Assembly (NCBI GenBank): GCA_000969725.1
Contig: JXSR01S041057.1
Strand: one strand, 5' to 3'
DNA: 20,493 bases
Source: Ophiothrix spiculata
Lineage: Eukaryota > Echinodermata > Ophiuroidea > Amphilepidida > Ophiotrichidae
Shown: one piece after another, positions 1 through 8,628 of the stretch
Layout: each line of letters starts with the position of its first letter
Numbering within the stretch: position 1 is the stretch's first letter
Program-made: the position numbers and the translations under genes
Notes under the pieces: generated by a model
What the model was told of the DNA's origin: nothing
Seen by the model: only the letters and a program-made list of their open reading frames with translations
The model's database searches: none

Positions 1-36
1 AGAGCGCCTTATTCATCTGTTTCAAAGCGCTGTTGC

Positions 37-69
37 GTAGTAGTAGTAGTAGTAGTAGTGTAGTAGTAT
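37..69. repeat. TAG trinucleotide microsatellite
   Basis: Seven perfect TAG units (38-58), then a two-base slip (TG) and two more TAG units. The short minus-strand open frame across it (22-249) is a product of this repeat and is not a gene. Nothing else is seen between 70 and 248. Confidence 0.95.
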
Positions 70-358
70 TTGTATTTGTAGTAATAGTACGTAGTGGTAT
101 TGATGCATCATGGAAAGCAGATCCAGGTCAACCCACATAAGGGTTGCATGGAAAGATCTGGGTTTTATGCCTGTGTACATTGGTGTACGTAGATGTAGTC
201 TATATACGGATCTGATATGGATCTGAGTTATTAGCACTACTTCGACCATTAGAACAACTGTATATGTGCGCCTTGCGTTCGTTTACATGTTTTGGCCATA
301 CGTTTCGAAATTTTCGAGAGAATCTGTTTGTGTGAACATCTTAAAGTTATTAGCCTAC

Positions 359-1429
359 CTTTACGGAATTCAAGGACGTGTCCACCTTTCCAATGATCAT
401 CAGCATCTGCAACCATTTTGAGCTTCGTAACAAACAAATCAAGATCCTCTTTCTCACACGGAAGACACAGTTGAGACGTCTGTGGCAAAGCAAAGTGTGC
501 GATGAGCTCCGTAAGCGGACCAGCTATAGCTTCAAAATTGTACAGGAATTTCACCTGATCATGTAAGACCTCAGCTCTACAAGCCGCAATTGAAATGAAA
601 TTAGCACATTGTTTCAGCCTTTCACTCACATGACTCTGGGCATAGTATTGGGTTCGAAGGTCGGCTATTGTTCGTTCTATTTGCTTTTTCGTGACATGTA
701 GTGTTCTTTTCTGGGTTTCAATGACATCAAGTTTGCGTTGAAACCTTTTGATATCGTCTTTCTTGTCGTCTACTCTCTGATTTTGCCTATTCACATTGTC
801 GGTAGCATCATTACACATGTCTTCCGCCGCCTCTACATTTTTCTGTAGCGCTGTTAGACTGACAATTATCATCGCAGGTCCAGCTACCCATCCAACAAAC
901 GGAATCAAAGTTACTACAGCACCAGCTCCAGCAACAATGAGTTGTTCCTTCTTCTTTTCTTTGAGTTTATTTTCTGCCTTCTGCAAGGTGTCTTGAGCTT
1001 TTCGGTACCTGCGTTTAGCATTATCCAATTCATCTTGCTCATTACTTAGATGACTTTTCTTTTCACGTATACTTGCACGGAGCTTTGCAATCTCAGTTTC
1101 TGATTGCCTGACCTTTCTTTCTCTCTGACCTTGCTCACGCACCAGTTCGCCGATTCGCTCATCAAGTTCGTCATTCAACAACAATACCTTGTCACTGGCA
1201 TCTCTGATATGGAAATATGCCTGTGTTGCATAATGCTGAATATCATCTCTCACACTTTCTATTTCTCTATATGTGATGACCGAACATTGCAGCGGTTTAA
1301 TGGATTCCACCAACATCGTTATTCCATGAAGCCCTCTTTGAAATGAATCTCTTACGCGATCCATTCCCCAACTCTCAAGTTCAGCCGTTTCTATCAGAGC
1401 CACACTCTGATTGTCAGTGATGTCACAAC
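359..1429 (-). CDS. Exon for a helix / hydrophobic hairpin / helix module of an FN3-containing protein
   Basis: I do not recognise the protein by name. The open frame has no stop from 1429 down to 249. The acceptor before 1429 follows a good pyrimidine tract (CTTCTTTTCTG...TTTCTTTAAG). It opens in phase 1, which matches the donor of the FN3 exon at 3859, so the junction reads E-G-C-D-I-T-D-N-Q-S-V-A-L. A donor AAAG|GTAGGC at 359/358 closes the exon, again in phase 1, giving exactly 357 codons. Counting from the GTG at 1403, residues about 60-153 are highly charged and predicted helical or coiled coil. Residues 155-187 (bases 941-843) form a hydrophobic Gly/Ala/Pro segment with the core IPFVGWVAGP. 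Residues 188-265 are a second charged helix, followed by a mixed C-terminal part with several Cys. A single hydrophobic segment between two long helices resembles membrane-inserting helical proteins such as ApoL or ClyA/HBL-type folds; this is inference. If the 359 donor is not used, the frame runs on with a basic tail to a stop at 249. Confidence 0.8.
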
Positions 1430-1599
1430 CTTAAAGAAAATTACAGAAAAGAAGTTACCGAAAAATTAATAATTATCGCAGTTGAAAGGTTTTCAGATTT
1501 ATTATATGGCAGGCCTAAAGTTGAATGGCATCAAACAATGGAAAAAATGTATGTATTAAAAAAGCGAAGAACAATTGAAGACAGTTAAGTAGCTAGTAA

Positions 1600-2027
1600 G
1601 GTTTCTGTCGAGACTGTTTTTTCATGTCGACATGTCGCAATAATTTGTTGTTAATGTCGACATATTTGTCGACATATAGTTGATATCAAATAGTAATATA
1701 AAATACGAAATTGTTTGAAGCATAATGACCCGTTTAAGACGTAAATATACCTATTCTGCTTACGACAACATAAATATGGATGATATAAAATTGTAACTTG
1801 TTTGTTGCCAACCATTGTAATAACTTAAAACGGTTGTAAATGACGAACAACCAATAAGTATTAAATTATTTATGCAACACATTAAAGCTAAACTGCTAAT
1901 AAACAGCCATAAATTGACAATTAAACGTTAGTTTTTATTACATTTTACTTGCCAAGTTTTGCCGACAAATTATTTTTCTTGTCGAGATATGCTTTAAATG
2001 TCGACATAAGGCATGTCGACAGAAACC
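1600..2027. mobile_element. MITE-like element with GTCGAC-rich ends
   Basis: Perfect 12-bp terminal inverted repeats GGTTTCTGTCGA (1600-1611) and its complement (2016-2027) bound a 428-bp AT-rich segment with no open frame. The subterminal 75 bases on the left and 60 on the right carry five GTCGAC palindromes (1626, 1656, 1668, 2000, 2015) and near-matches. TAGTAA sits directly left (1594-1599) and one base beyond the right end (2029-2034), a possible target-site duplication. It lies in the intron between 1430 and 3858. Confidence 0.75.
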
Positions 2028-2195
2028 ATAGTAACTAGTGATTAAACCCATGAAAAAGAGAGTCTGGCAAACTGGTGATCTGAGCTATTCAACAAATAGA
2101 AAACCTCAGCGTATGAGCAGAGCAGTTGGGTGAAATTCATGGCATAAGCTTTCTTCTTTACAAGTATACAAGCTACTTCCCCACATTACTTCACT

Positions 2196-2365
2196 ACGGA
2201 ACTGGGTTAGAGCAGCGCCAGGTCTACTTCTCACGCTTTGTGCAATCATTCTTGTTGGTTCGATTCCCGGCGATGTACGTGCATCAGGTTTCTAGTCAAT
2301 ATACTTGCTTACGCGTTTTTCTCTGGGTTCTCTGTTCTACCTCCTATACTTAAGTAATTTTTCAA
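2196..2365 (+). mobile_element. tRNA-derived SINE, copy 1
   Basis: A-box-like TGGGTTAGAGCAGCG (2203-2217) and a perfect B box GGTTCGATTCC (2257-2267) form a tRNA-like head without a pairing acceptor stem. The body that follows (GTGCATCAGGTTT ... TTTTTCTCTGGGTTCTCTG ... CCTCC, to about 2345) matches the body of the minus-strand SINE at 9595-9851. The 3' end is uncertain. The open frame 2126-2353 runs through the element and is not a gene. Confidence 0.65.
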
Positions 2366-2744
2366 AACTTTGTGTTCAATTTTATATCATCTATTAAGAG
2401 GTAACAGGTTTAAATTTCATTTTAATCGGTTCAACCGTTTTGATCTCATGATCTCAAAGTTGCCTATACCTGATGAGAACATCTTATTATGATTATCATA
2501 TTTTCACTTATATTTCAAAATGATGTTTCACACAGATTACGAGATAAATATGAGCAATATTTTGGTGACAAAATTTCAATGTTTTTTTATATTGAAGCAA
2601 TCGGACAAAGCCTCTTTAAATTGTCACCTGTCCAAATTAGCTTCCTTACTCATGATTTGGGAAGCTGCAAAAAAGGTTAATATTGAAAACAAAGCAGTGA
2701 TAGGATCGTGAATTAAAAAACACCCCGCTTAATCAACTAAAATG

Positions 2745-2867
2745 ATTGTAACGTAGCAGAGTCAGGCCCCTGACACTTTATCCCCATATATTTCACAGCT
2801 CATTTGATTACTATTTCTCAATGGTCGCTGGTTAACGATTTTTTCCTGATGACGTCATCAGTGGCTC
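2745..2867 (+). repeat. Interspersed repeat with central palindrome, copy 1
   Basis: Matches a second copy at 7068-7112 plus 8163-8231, which is split by a LINE. Shared blocks include CCTGACACTTTATCCCCA, GATTACTAT, CTCAAT-GTCGCTGGTTAA and TGGCTCC. Near its right end it carries the 16-bp perfect palindrome CTGATGACGTCATCAG (2846-2861), with a CRE-type TGACGTCA core. The family is not recognised. Confidence 0.75.
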
Positions 2868-2917
2868 CAATTTCATACGCCCTCTATACTCACCCAAGAC
2901 GATAGAAGTGGGATTTT

Positions 2918-2933
2918 CACAATGTACATTGTG
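2918..2933. repeat. 16-bp perfect palindrome
   Basis: CACAATGTACATTGTG reads the same on both strands. It is intronic; its role is unknown and it may be chance. Confidence 0.8.
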
Positions 2934-3318
2934 TTGATTGACACATCCTGGATCAGCCCAGGTGTCAGATCAATAATGAAATTCGATCTGAAACGACCTT
3001 CGTTATGCTAGACTGTTTTTAAGGCCCTTGAATATCATTGTTGTTGCTATACATTAGACAAGACTTGAAAAGGACTACCAAATTCAAGACGACGCGAGAC
3101 AATTATGTAATTATGTAATCTCCCGTGTAATCTTTAGACTATAAAGGTGATAATAGAATCATTCTTAGACGTGGGAGGAATTTAAAATCATTTATATTTT
3201 TCTTTTACTCTTCTTCTACAATTATTCACCAAGATTTGTCAATTTGTATAATTCTTGTCCGGGTTTAAAATTGATATAATGTATATTGATGTTAATTTTA
3301 CCGATTCTATTATGCAAT

Positions 3319-3440
3319 GCTTCTGTAGCTCAGTCGGTTAGCGCGCCAGTCATGAGATCTGGAGGTCGTGGGTTTGAGTCATGCCAAAGACAGTTGTGTT
3401 AAAAAGTTTTTATTCGCAGTAAAAAAAGATGAAAAATAAT
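3319..3440 (+). mobile_element. tRNA-like SINE head or tRNA pseudogene
   Basis: Box A TAGCTCAGTCGG (3326-3337) and a box-B-like GGTTTGAGTC (3371-3380) are correctly spaced, with the D-arm continuation TTAGCGCGCC and anticodon-stem remnants CCAG/CTGG, recalling an elongator tRNA-Met. The 5' acceptor strand has no partner after box B. An A-rich tail follows to about 3450. It is therefore a derived element, not a working tRNA gene. Confidence 0.6.
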
Positions 3441-3584
3441 TAAATAAAAAAGTAAATCTGATTAAATGCCGCCCTCTTTCCTACCTAGGACGCAGGAATT
3501 TAAACAAGAATTGGAGCCACGATTTCTGCGAAGTGTCACCTCTAATATTCATCCTACTTGGCAGAGTGTTAGCTAGTATAAGGG

Positions 3585-3840
3585 GCCTGTCACACATCAC
3601 CGTATAGAGCCAAAACGTACGAATAACGTAAAATTTTACATACTGAACGTGTACCAAACGGACCACTATCGTATGGATAACGAATTGAACGTATACATAA
3701 CGAATAAACCGTATAGATAACGTATTAAACGTACTTCTAACGAACACATGACGAACAATAATGGATGAACCAAAACAATAGTGTTGTTATTAAAGTACGT
3801 TAGGCGTGTTTTGGCTCTATACGGTGACATGTGATAGAGC
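3585..3840. mobile_element. TIR element with internal 20-bp tandem repeats
   Basis: Perfect 19-bp inverted repeats CACCGTATAGAGCCAAAAC (3598-3616) and its complement (3808-3826) continue outward for about 13 weaker bases. The inside is a tandem array of a 20-bp unit, consensus CGTATAGATAACGAATTAAA, best seen at 3670-3749 as four units, with an older unit at 3616-3635. The TIR itself contains CGTATAGA, so the array may have grown from the element end. Open frames 3481-3747 and 3666-3890 result from the array. Confidence 0.75.
3670..3749. repeat. Four tandem 20-bp units
   Basis: Units start at 3670, 3690, 3710 and 3730 with exact 20-bp spacing. Each begins CGTA and carries TAACG at positions 9-13. 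Confidence 0.85.
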
Positions 3841-3858
3841 TTTATTCGAAAGTCATAC

Positions 3859-4155
3859 CTTCTGTTGTTATAACGTCTGACGGAGTACATGGACGACCAA
3901 CACCAACTTTATTTACTGCTCTTACTCTGAATTTGTAATCTTCATTTTCCATTAATCCATTTATCCTGTGGAAATGTTCGTTTCCATCTACATGACCTGC
4001 AGTTACATATTGTATTCTATTCTGCTCCCTTTTCTCCAAGATAAACCCTGTGATTGGAGTCCCTCCATTTTGTTTTGGTGGTCGCCACGATATCATGCAT
4101 GACTGGAATGTGATATCGTACACGTCTACTCTGCCGTCGGGTGCTCCTGGTGGCT
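3859..4155 (-). CDS. FN3 domain exon (symmetric phase 1-1)
   Basis: One exon codes for one complete fibronectin type III domain of 99 codons. The acceptor is TTACAG before 4155 and the donor G|GTATG is at 3859/3858, both in phase 1. The translation begins EPPGAPDGRVDVYDITFQSC and shows the family marks: Pro-rich A strand, SW at about residues 23-24, the NGGTPITGF turn (about 30-38), and YKFRVRAVNKVGVG near residues 73-86. The NGG-x-PITGF and F/V-RV-A-N-x-x-G-G pattern is that of intracellular FN3 domains of the titin/twitchin type. The exon joins in frame upstream to the FN3 exon at 7003-6710 and downstream to the helical exon at 1429. The donor lies only about 18 bp from the end of an inverted-repeat element (3585-3840). 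Confidence 0.9.
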
Positions 4156-4223
4156 CTGTAATAGGGATCAGAACGAAGGGGACACTTTGTTATAAGCGAG
4201 TCTAAAGGTTGGCGGGATAGAAG

Positions 4224-5358
4224 TGTCGACAACAGTGTACATTTTCAAGATGGACTTTTAAAAGTCCAGAATTATTTACATTCGGGGTGTTTTTGTATTT
4301 GGTCTTTGATCTTAGTATGAAATTCATACTAGCGTACAGAATACGATGTATGAAATAAGTATGCATTCAGATGAATTGATTCCTTTGAGTTCAGTGTGTG
4401 GTCTATGAATTAGTTAGGCCTATTCTGTTAAACGTTTGCATTGTATTCTAAGCAAGTAAAGACACGCATATATACTCTTTTAGTTATGGCAATATCGCGG
4501 GTTTGCAACATGCGTATCACCTATTTACGCGTTCCAGGAAATCTTATGCGTACGAATTCCTAAACAGATAATTTGTGCAAAGTATGGTTTGTATTAGCTG
4601 ACCTTTTTGCAATATATTCGCCGTTGTTAAAGGAAGGTTACTATGTAATTAAGAAACCAAATCCACTTGAAAAAATTAACATGACAAAGAGCAAACTATT
4701 TGAATACTCTCCATATCGCATTTTATAAAGTTAAACATTACTTTCCGCATCTGCGAGGCATTCGAGGCAGTATAGACAAGCAAGTAAGCACAAACAATCG
4801 CTTTTTGATTAAGGTAAGCCTAAGTCCAAAACTACTTTTGAACCAGTAACACTTTGGCATAGGCGAAAAAACCATATCTGTGATTTTTTTTTTCTATGTT
4901 GAATCAATAGGAAAAGAAAAAAGCGTTGCTTTCTATGAGAAATCGCAAATTTTTGATTATATTACGGCAAAAAGTTCAAGTTTTATTTTGAAATTCAATG
5001 CGTCAGATAACCGCGTCTTTCTGCAAAAGAACTGTCCCGACACGACCCATCACTCTGCCAACCCCCCCCCCCCAAAAAAAAAGCCAAAACCCCGAAAAAA
5101 TTCCCAATAACCCAACCCCCTTTGTACTAACAATACAATGCACAAATACTTGGTGAAATCCTAACCGATAGACCTAAGGTTAAGCGCTCCGTGCCGTGTT
5201 TGCATACTCTAGCAAGAAATCATACTTATTTAATAGACCGCACACTGCTCGCTAGTATGAAATTCATACTTAACCCATTGACCAAAAGCAAAAACACCCG
5301 AAATGTTTTAAAGCTGGACTTTATAAAAGTCCACTTTGAAAAAGTACACTGTTCGACA
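4224..5358. mobile_element. 1.1-kb element with about 140-bp inverted ends
   Basis: The sequence 4224-4363 matches the reverse complement of 5221-5358 over nearly its whole length, by eye at about 75-80%. Shared blocks include ACAGTGTAC, CATTTCGGGTGTTTTTG-like, TTTGGTC, a 17-nt palindrome AGTATGAAATTCATACT (4314-4330; also 5254-5270) and AAATAAGTATG. The left arm also has a 16-bp palindrome GGACTTTTAAAAGTCC (4252-4267). The interior 4364-5220 has no convincing open frame and carries a C12A9 run (5062-5082). It looks like a non-autonomous DNA transposon or an aged inverted duplication. Confidence 0.7.
5062..5082. repeat. Homopolymer pair C12 then A9
   Basis: A run of 12 C (5062-5073) is followed directly by 9 A (5074-5082). 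The nearby C/A-rich sequence to about 5120 makes the open frame 4880-5110 unreliable. Confidence 0.9.
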
Positions 5359-5382
5359 TAAAAGGTAGTCGAAAATATATCA

Positions 5383-5690
5383 GACGTGCACCTTAAATAT
5401 GGGATCATGAAGAGGAAGTACATATATTTTGGACATATTGTCAGAAGGGATGGCAGCATTGAAAAACAAATACTTCAGGGTGCTGTAGAAGGAAAGCGTG
5501 AAAGAGGGCGTCCAGCAACATCTGGTACAGATGTCATGAAATATTTGTCACGAGGTAGTGTGCAGGGTCCATCACGCCTGGCAGAGGATAGAGATGGATG
5601 GCGTACTCTTGTGAAATACCACAGCAGCGCTATGAGGGCCATCTGACATGAGATTCGCTATAAGCGCCATCTGACATAGATGATGATCAT
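5383..5690 (+). mobile_element. RTE-like LINE, 5'-truncated tail
   Basis: The frame ending at the TGA at 5644-5646 codes for MKRKYIYFGHIVRRDGSIEK, then EGKRERGRPATS and LAEDRDGWRTLV. This is the typical C-terminal tail of RTE-type LINE reverse transcriptases (YFGH-x-x-RRDGS-x-E, EGKR-x-RGRP, DR-x-x-WR). Upstream parts of the LINE are missing. After the stop there are short repeated words (GCCATCTGACAT twice) and a GATGATGAT end near 5685, as RTE elements often have. The segment sits just outside the right end of the 4224-5358 element. Confidence 0.75.
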
Positions 5691-6205
5691 TCGTATTTTT
5701 TCCTTTGATTTACAAATAGATGTTGATTCCTTTTGACTTTTTCCTGCTTCGTAAAAAGGAATCGATCCAAGCTCACATCTTTATTTCATTTTTTTCGTGT
5801 AAAATAACAAGCAAATCAACGAACATTATCTGCACAGCTACAAAAGAATTTACATAAGTTATGTGAAACAAAATGGAGTACAAAGCTGGAAGACCAAGGA
5901 GGTCTGTAAATAGCAATGCACAGTGTAACATAGCAACATGGACATTACAGGAACATGATAATAAACGAAACAAATAAGCCCGAAGAGAACATTCAAAATG
6001 AAGACGGATAGGCCTAAACAACAAGACAAGCACAGGACCCGAGTGACACGTGAGCAAAAAGAGAGGGGAAAGTGTTTATTTATATTGTGAGACTAAAAGT
6101 CTCTTAAACTGTGATCGGAAGTGTTTTACGGTGTTTGTATTTTAAGGGATTTTTCTAAAGCATTTTAATATTGACGACACCATTAGGCGTTAGAGTACAA
6201 TTAGC

Positions 6206-6394
6206 CCACAACTTTGTGTGGCCGGTCGCAACCAGGCCACAAAAAGGCGATCGTAAGCTTGATAATGCACTTCTAAATAATTTCAAAACATGCATTGAAT
6301 ATTATACAATAATCTTGAGTTGATTTATCAATTCTACGGTCGCCATCTTAGAAAATTAAGGCTGTGAGGTTGCGGCCGGCGCACAAAGTTGTGG
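6206..6394. mobile_element. Short TIR element (MITE-like)
   Basis: The left arm 6206-6233, starting CCACAACTTTGTG, pairs with the right arm 6368-6394 in about 24 of 28 positions. A further inner pair, GGCGATCGTA (6246-6255) and TACGGTCGCC (6335-6344), extends the inverted structure. There is no open frame inside. The stretch 5690-6205 to its left shows nothing convincing; the minus-strand open frame 5773-6057 matches no known family. Confidence 0.6.
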
Positions 6395-6709
6395 CATATT
6401 TTTAAGGCGCCATTTTAAAAACATCTATGCTATGGATCTGAAAATAAATACAGATTAAAGATCATAATTTTTTTTTTATAGGCAAAATCGCGGTGACATT
6501 TTCAATATTCCGGATTTATACAGTATGACGTCATAAATATGTTACACTTGCCCTATTGTAAATACTTAAGATAGCTTACGAAGGATACGAAGTATGCAGC
6601 AATTACACAGGGAGTAAAGGCTTACAAAAAGTAAACAGCTACCATTGTAGACAGGGTTAAGGTTAAGACTTCCCAATTCCCCGGCAGCAGAAAATGGAAG
6701 GAGACTCAC

Positions 6710-7003
6710 CGACGGCTTCCACTTCCCGTGATTCTTGTCCTGTGCAGCCGACACCCTTCTTGTTCTCAGCTGTTATTCTAAACTTGTACGTAAAGCCTGT
6801 CATCAGACCCATCACGTGACATGACGTCGTTGTCGACTCGTTTATCTTCACCCAACCATAACTATCCGTTCGCAATTGTTCCACGTGGTATCGGAGCCCG
6901 GATCGGAGGGCTCGTGTTCCACCAACAGGAGAATCCCAGGAGAGAACACATGACCGTGAGTCAATGTTGGACACCACAGGTGCTTTAACGGCTCCAGGAG
7001 GAT
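6710..7003 (-). CDS. FN3 domain exon (symmetric phase 1-1)
   Basis: This exon codes for a second FN3 domain of 98 codons. The acceptor TTTCTACAG ends at 7004 and the donor G|GTGAGT is at 6710/6709, both in phase 1. The sequence starts (D)PPGAVKAPVVSNIDSRSC. It has the strand-B SW at about residue 23, a YHVEQ strand C, and the strand-F signature YKFRITAENKKGVG near the end. It differs from a typical titin-like FN3 in having VGGTRALRSGLRY in place of the usual DGG-PI-Y turn. It is the most 5' exon of this gene that I can identify. No signal-peptide exon or further FN3 exon on the minus strand was found between 7004 and 12700. Confidence 0.88.
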
Positions 7004-7114
7004 CTGTAGAAATTGTCAAGAAAATATACTAATTAACATAAAACAAACTTTCTGATGCTGGCCTGTAAGGCACAACCAGGACCCTGACACTTTATCCCCA
7101 CATACTTTATAACA

Positions 7115-8158
7115 AATTATATGGTATTTGGAACATCTCATAGCACGAACAAATTAATTAATACAAATGACACAGATAATTTGTCCCAATCTCATGAAGT
7201 TGTTTCTAAAAAATGTGTACTAAATGTAAAACTTGATAACATCTCATTGAAAGAGTATCCTTTACAAAGTTTCTTGGAGTCATTATTGACGAAAACTTAA
7301 CCTGGAAAAATCATATTGATGCAATTACAAAGACAATTTCAAGAAACATTGGTATGATGTCAAAACTTAAACACTTTTTACCTAAATCTATATTATATAC
7401 ATTGTATTGCTCACTAATTTTTACCATACATCAACTATGGTATTTTGATTTGGGGAAGCACGAATAAAATGTACTTGAATAAAATACTCAAGCTTCAAAA
7501 ATGGGCTATAAGAACTATATTAAATAGCCATTATAGGAGCCACACGGGCCCTCTGTTTTCAAAGTATGAAATTCTGAATATGTTTGATATTTACCAGCTA
7601 AATCTTGGAGTGTTCATGTTCCAACATCATACAGATCAATTGCCCAGTATATTTAAACCATATTTTATCAAGCATGCTGAGAACCATAAATATGAAACAA
7701 GAAATGCCAGGATTATTGTATAAACAAAACAAAGAAACCATTTTCAAACCAGGCTATCAGAAATTGTGGACCCCCATTTTGGAACTCCCTTTATAAGGTT
7801 GTCAAACAATCCAAAACTGTTAAAATATTTAGGAAAGTATTGAAAGGGAATCTTCTCTCAAGTTACTAGTATTTTTTGGACATAAACATTAAAACAAATG
7901 TTTATATTTTGGATAACATTGAAATCCCATTCTCTTTTTCATTTCCGGGCATTGTCTTGTGTTTTCATGTTTCTCTTTGTATAATTTTCTTTTCAATTTG
8001 TTGACTTTAAGTTTGTATTTCTTAGGGCATAATCGTTTTCAGGCCTTATTGGCCTTTTGATTATGTCCGCAATATCATTGTTTTTTTTTTTTTATAAATG
8101 TGTTTTATGTATATATGTATTTATATGTTGATAGTGAAATAAATCAGAATCAGAAAAT
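7115..8158 (+). mobile_element. CR1/Jockey-like LINE, 5'-truncated
   Basis: The translated pieces give the C-terminal third of a LINE ORF2: KFLGVIIDENLTWKNHID (about 7267-7320), SILYTLYCSLIF, then YGILIWGSTNKMYLNKILKL (about 7436-7495), SHTGPLF, YETRNA and GPPFWNSL with IFRKVLKGNLLSSY ending at TAG 7869. KFLGV-x-x-D-x-x-L-x-W-x-x-H and GP-x-x-WNSL are hallmarks of this LINE group. At least two frameshifts (near 7423 and near 7725) separate the pieces, so it is dead. The 3' UTR holds a stem-loop (8025-8068) and ends AATAAATCAGAATCAGAAAATCA. The insertion splits the repeat at 7068-8231. The open frames 7445-7723 and 7605-7796 are parts of this LINE and not host genes. Confidence 0.85.
8025..8068 (+). 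repeat. Stem-loop in the LINE 3' UTR
   Basis: GGGCATAATC (8025-8034) pairs with GATTATGTCC (8059-8068), nine of ten or all with G-U in RNA. The inner AGGCC (8041-8045) pairs with GGCCT (8051-8055). LINE reverse transcriptases of several clades recognise such 3' hairpins; here this is inferred from position. Confidence 0.6.
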
Positions 8159-8628
8159 CAGGATCATTGATTACTATATCTCAATAGTCGCTGGTTAATG
8201 TTTCTTCGCTGATCACGTGATCATTGGCTCCAAATAACGAGGACACACAAAGAATAATCCTACTCAGATATCGATAAATCCTGACATCGTCTTTGATATG
8301 TGTTACGTTTAATTGGGTACAAGGTGTGCAACATTCTTCATCGTGTGTCCTCGATTTTGTCCACATATTACGTTGCACGTTACGCTATTAACTGGGGGCC
8401 ATGTTTTAAACTCAGTGTCATCTCTGTTGCTCTGTGGCACAACTGCTAAGCGGGAGTTATAAAGTGTATTCAGAATGCTGACGTTGTCCCACGATGGACT
8501 CGGTCATACAGGATCCAACTTAATTATACAACCGCGGTGTTGTTTGAACACTGTAGAAATGGGGCCATTTTATACCTTAATGTCGAACTAGATGGCGCTG
8601 TTCATAAATATTATGAAAACAAGAAGGT

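Larger units (their letters stand above)
7068..8231 (+). repeat. Interspersed repeat with palindrome, copy 2, split by a LINE
   Basis: The left part 7068-7112 (CCTGACACTTTATCCCCA then CATACTTTAT) and the right part 8163-8231 (ATTGATTACTAT, CTCAATAGTCGCTGG, TTGGCTCC) line up with the continuous copy at 2745-2867. The LINE tail lies between them. The right part carries a 14-bp palindrome TGATCACGTGATCA (8210-8223) at the position where copy 1 has TGATGACGTCATCA. Confidence 0.75.

Noticed and set aside
22-249. Minus-strand 75-codon open frame
   Set aside because: Its C-terminal end is poly-Tyr from the TAG microsatellite, with no family resemblance and no splice-site support.
3319-3395. Functional tRNA gene
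   Set aside because: A and B boxes are present, but the acceptor strands do not pair and the B box is off consensus. The same holds for 2203-2267, 8629-8712 and 9776-9851.
3481-3890. Overlapping minus-strand open frames of 74-88 codons
   Set aside because: They run through the 20-bp tandem array and inverted ends of a TIR element; the Tyr/Val/Arg-rich protein is a by-product of the repeat.
4806-4816. Plus-strand consensus donor AAGGTAAGCC as a first-exon donor
   Set aside because: It lies inside the inverted-end element in the minus-strand gene, with no promoter or acceptor partner.
3585-5358. LTR element as an explanation of the long repeats
   Set aside because: The repeats are inverted, not direct, and no gag, pol or primer-binding features are seen.
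5773-6057. Minus-strand 94-codon open frame with hydrophobic stretches
   Set aside because: Low-complexity Leu/Cys/Phe-rich product of AT-rich intron; no motif, no Kozak support and no family match that I can recognise.
7445-7796. Host protein-coding gene on the plus strand
   Set aside because: The protein is the C-terminal part of a LINE reverse transcriptase with frame breaks, and it interrupts another repeat.
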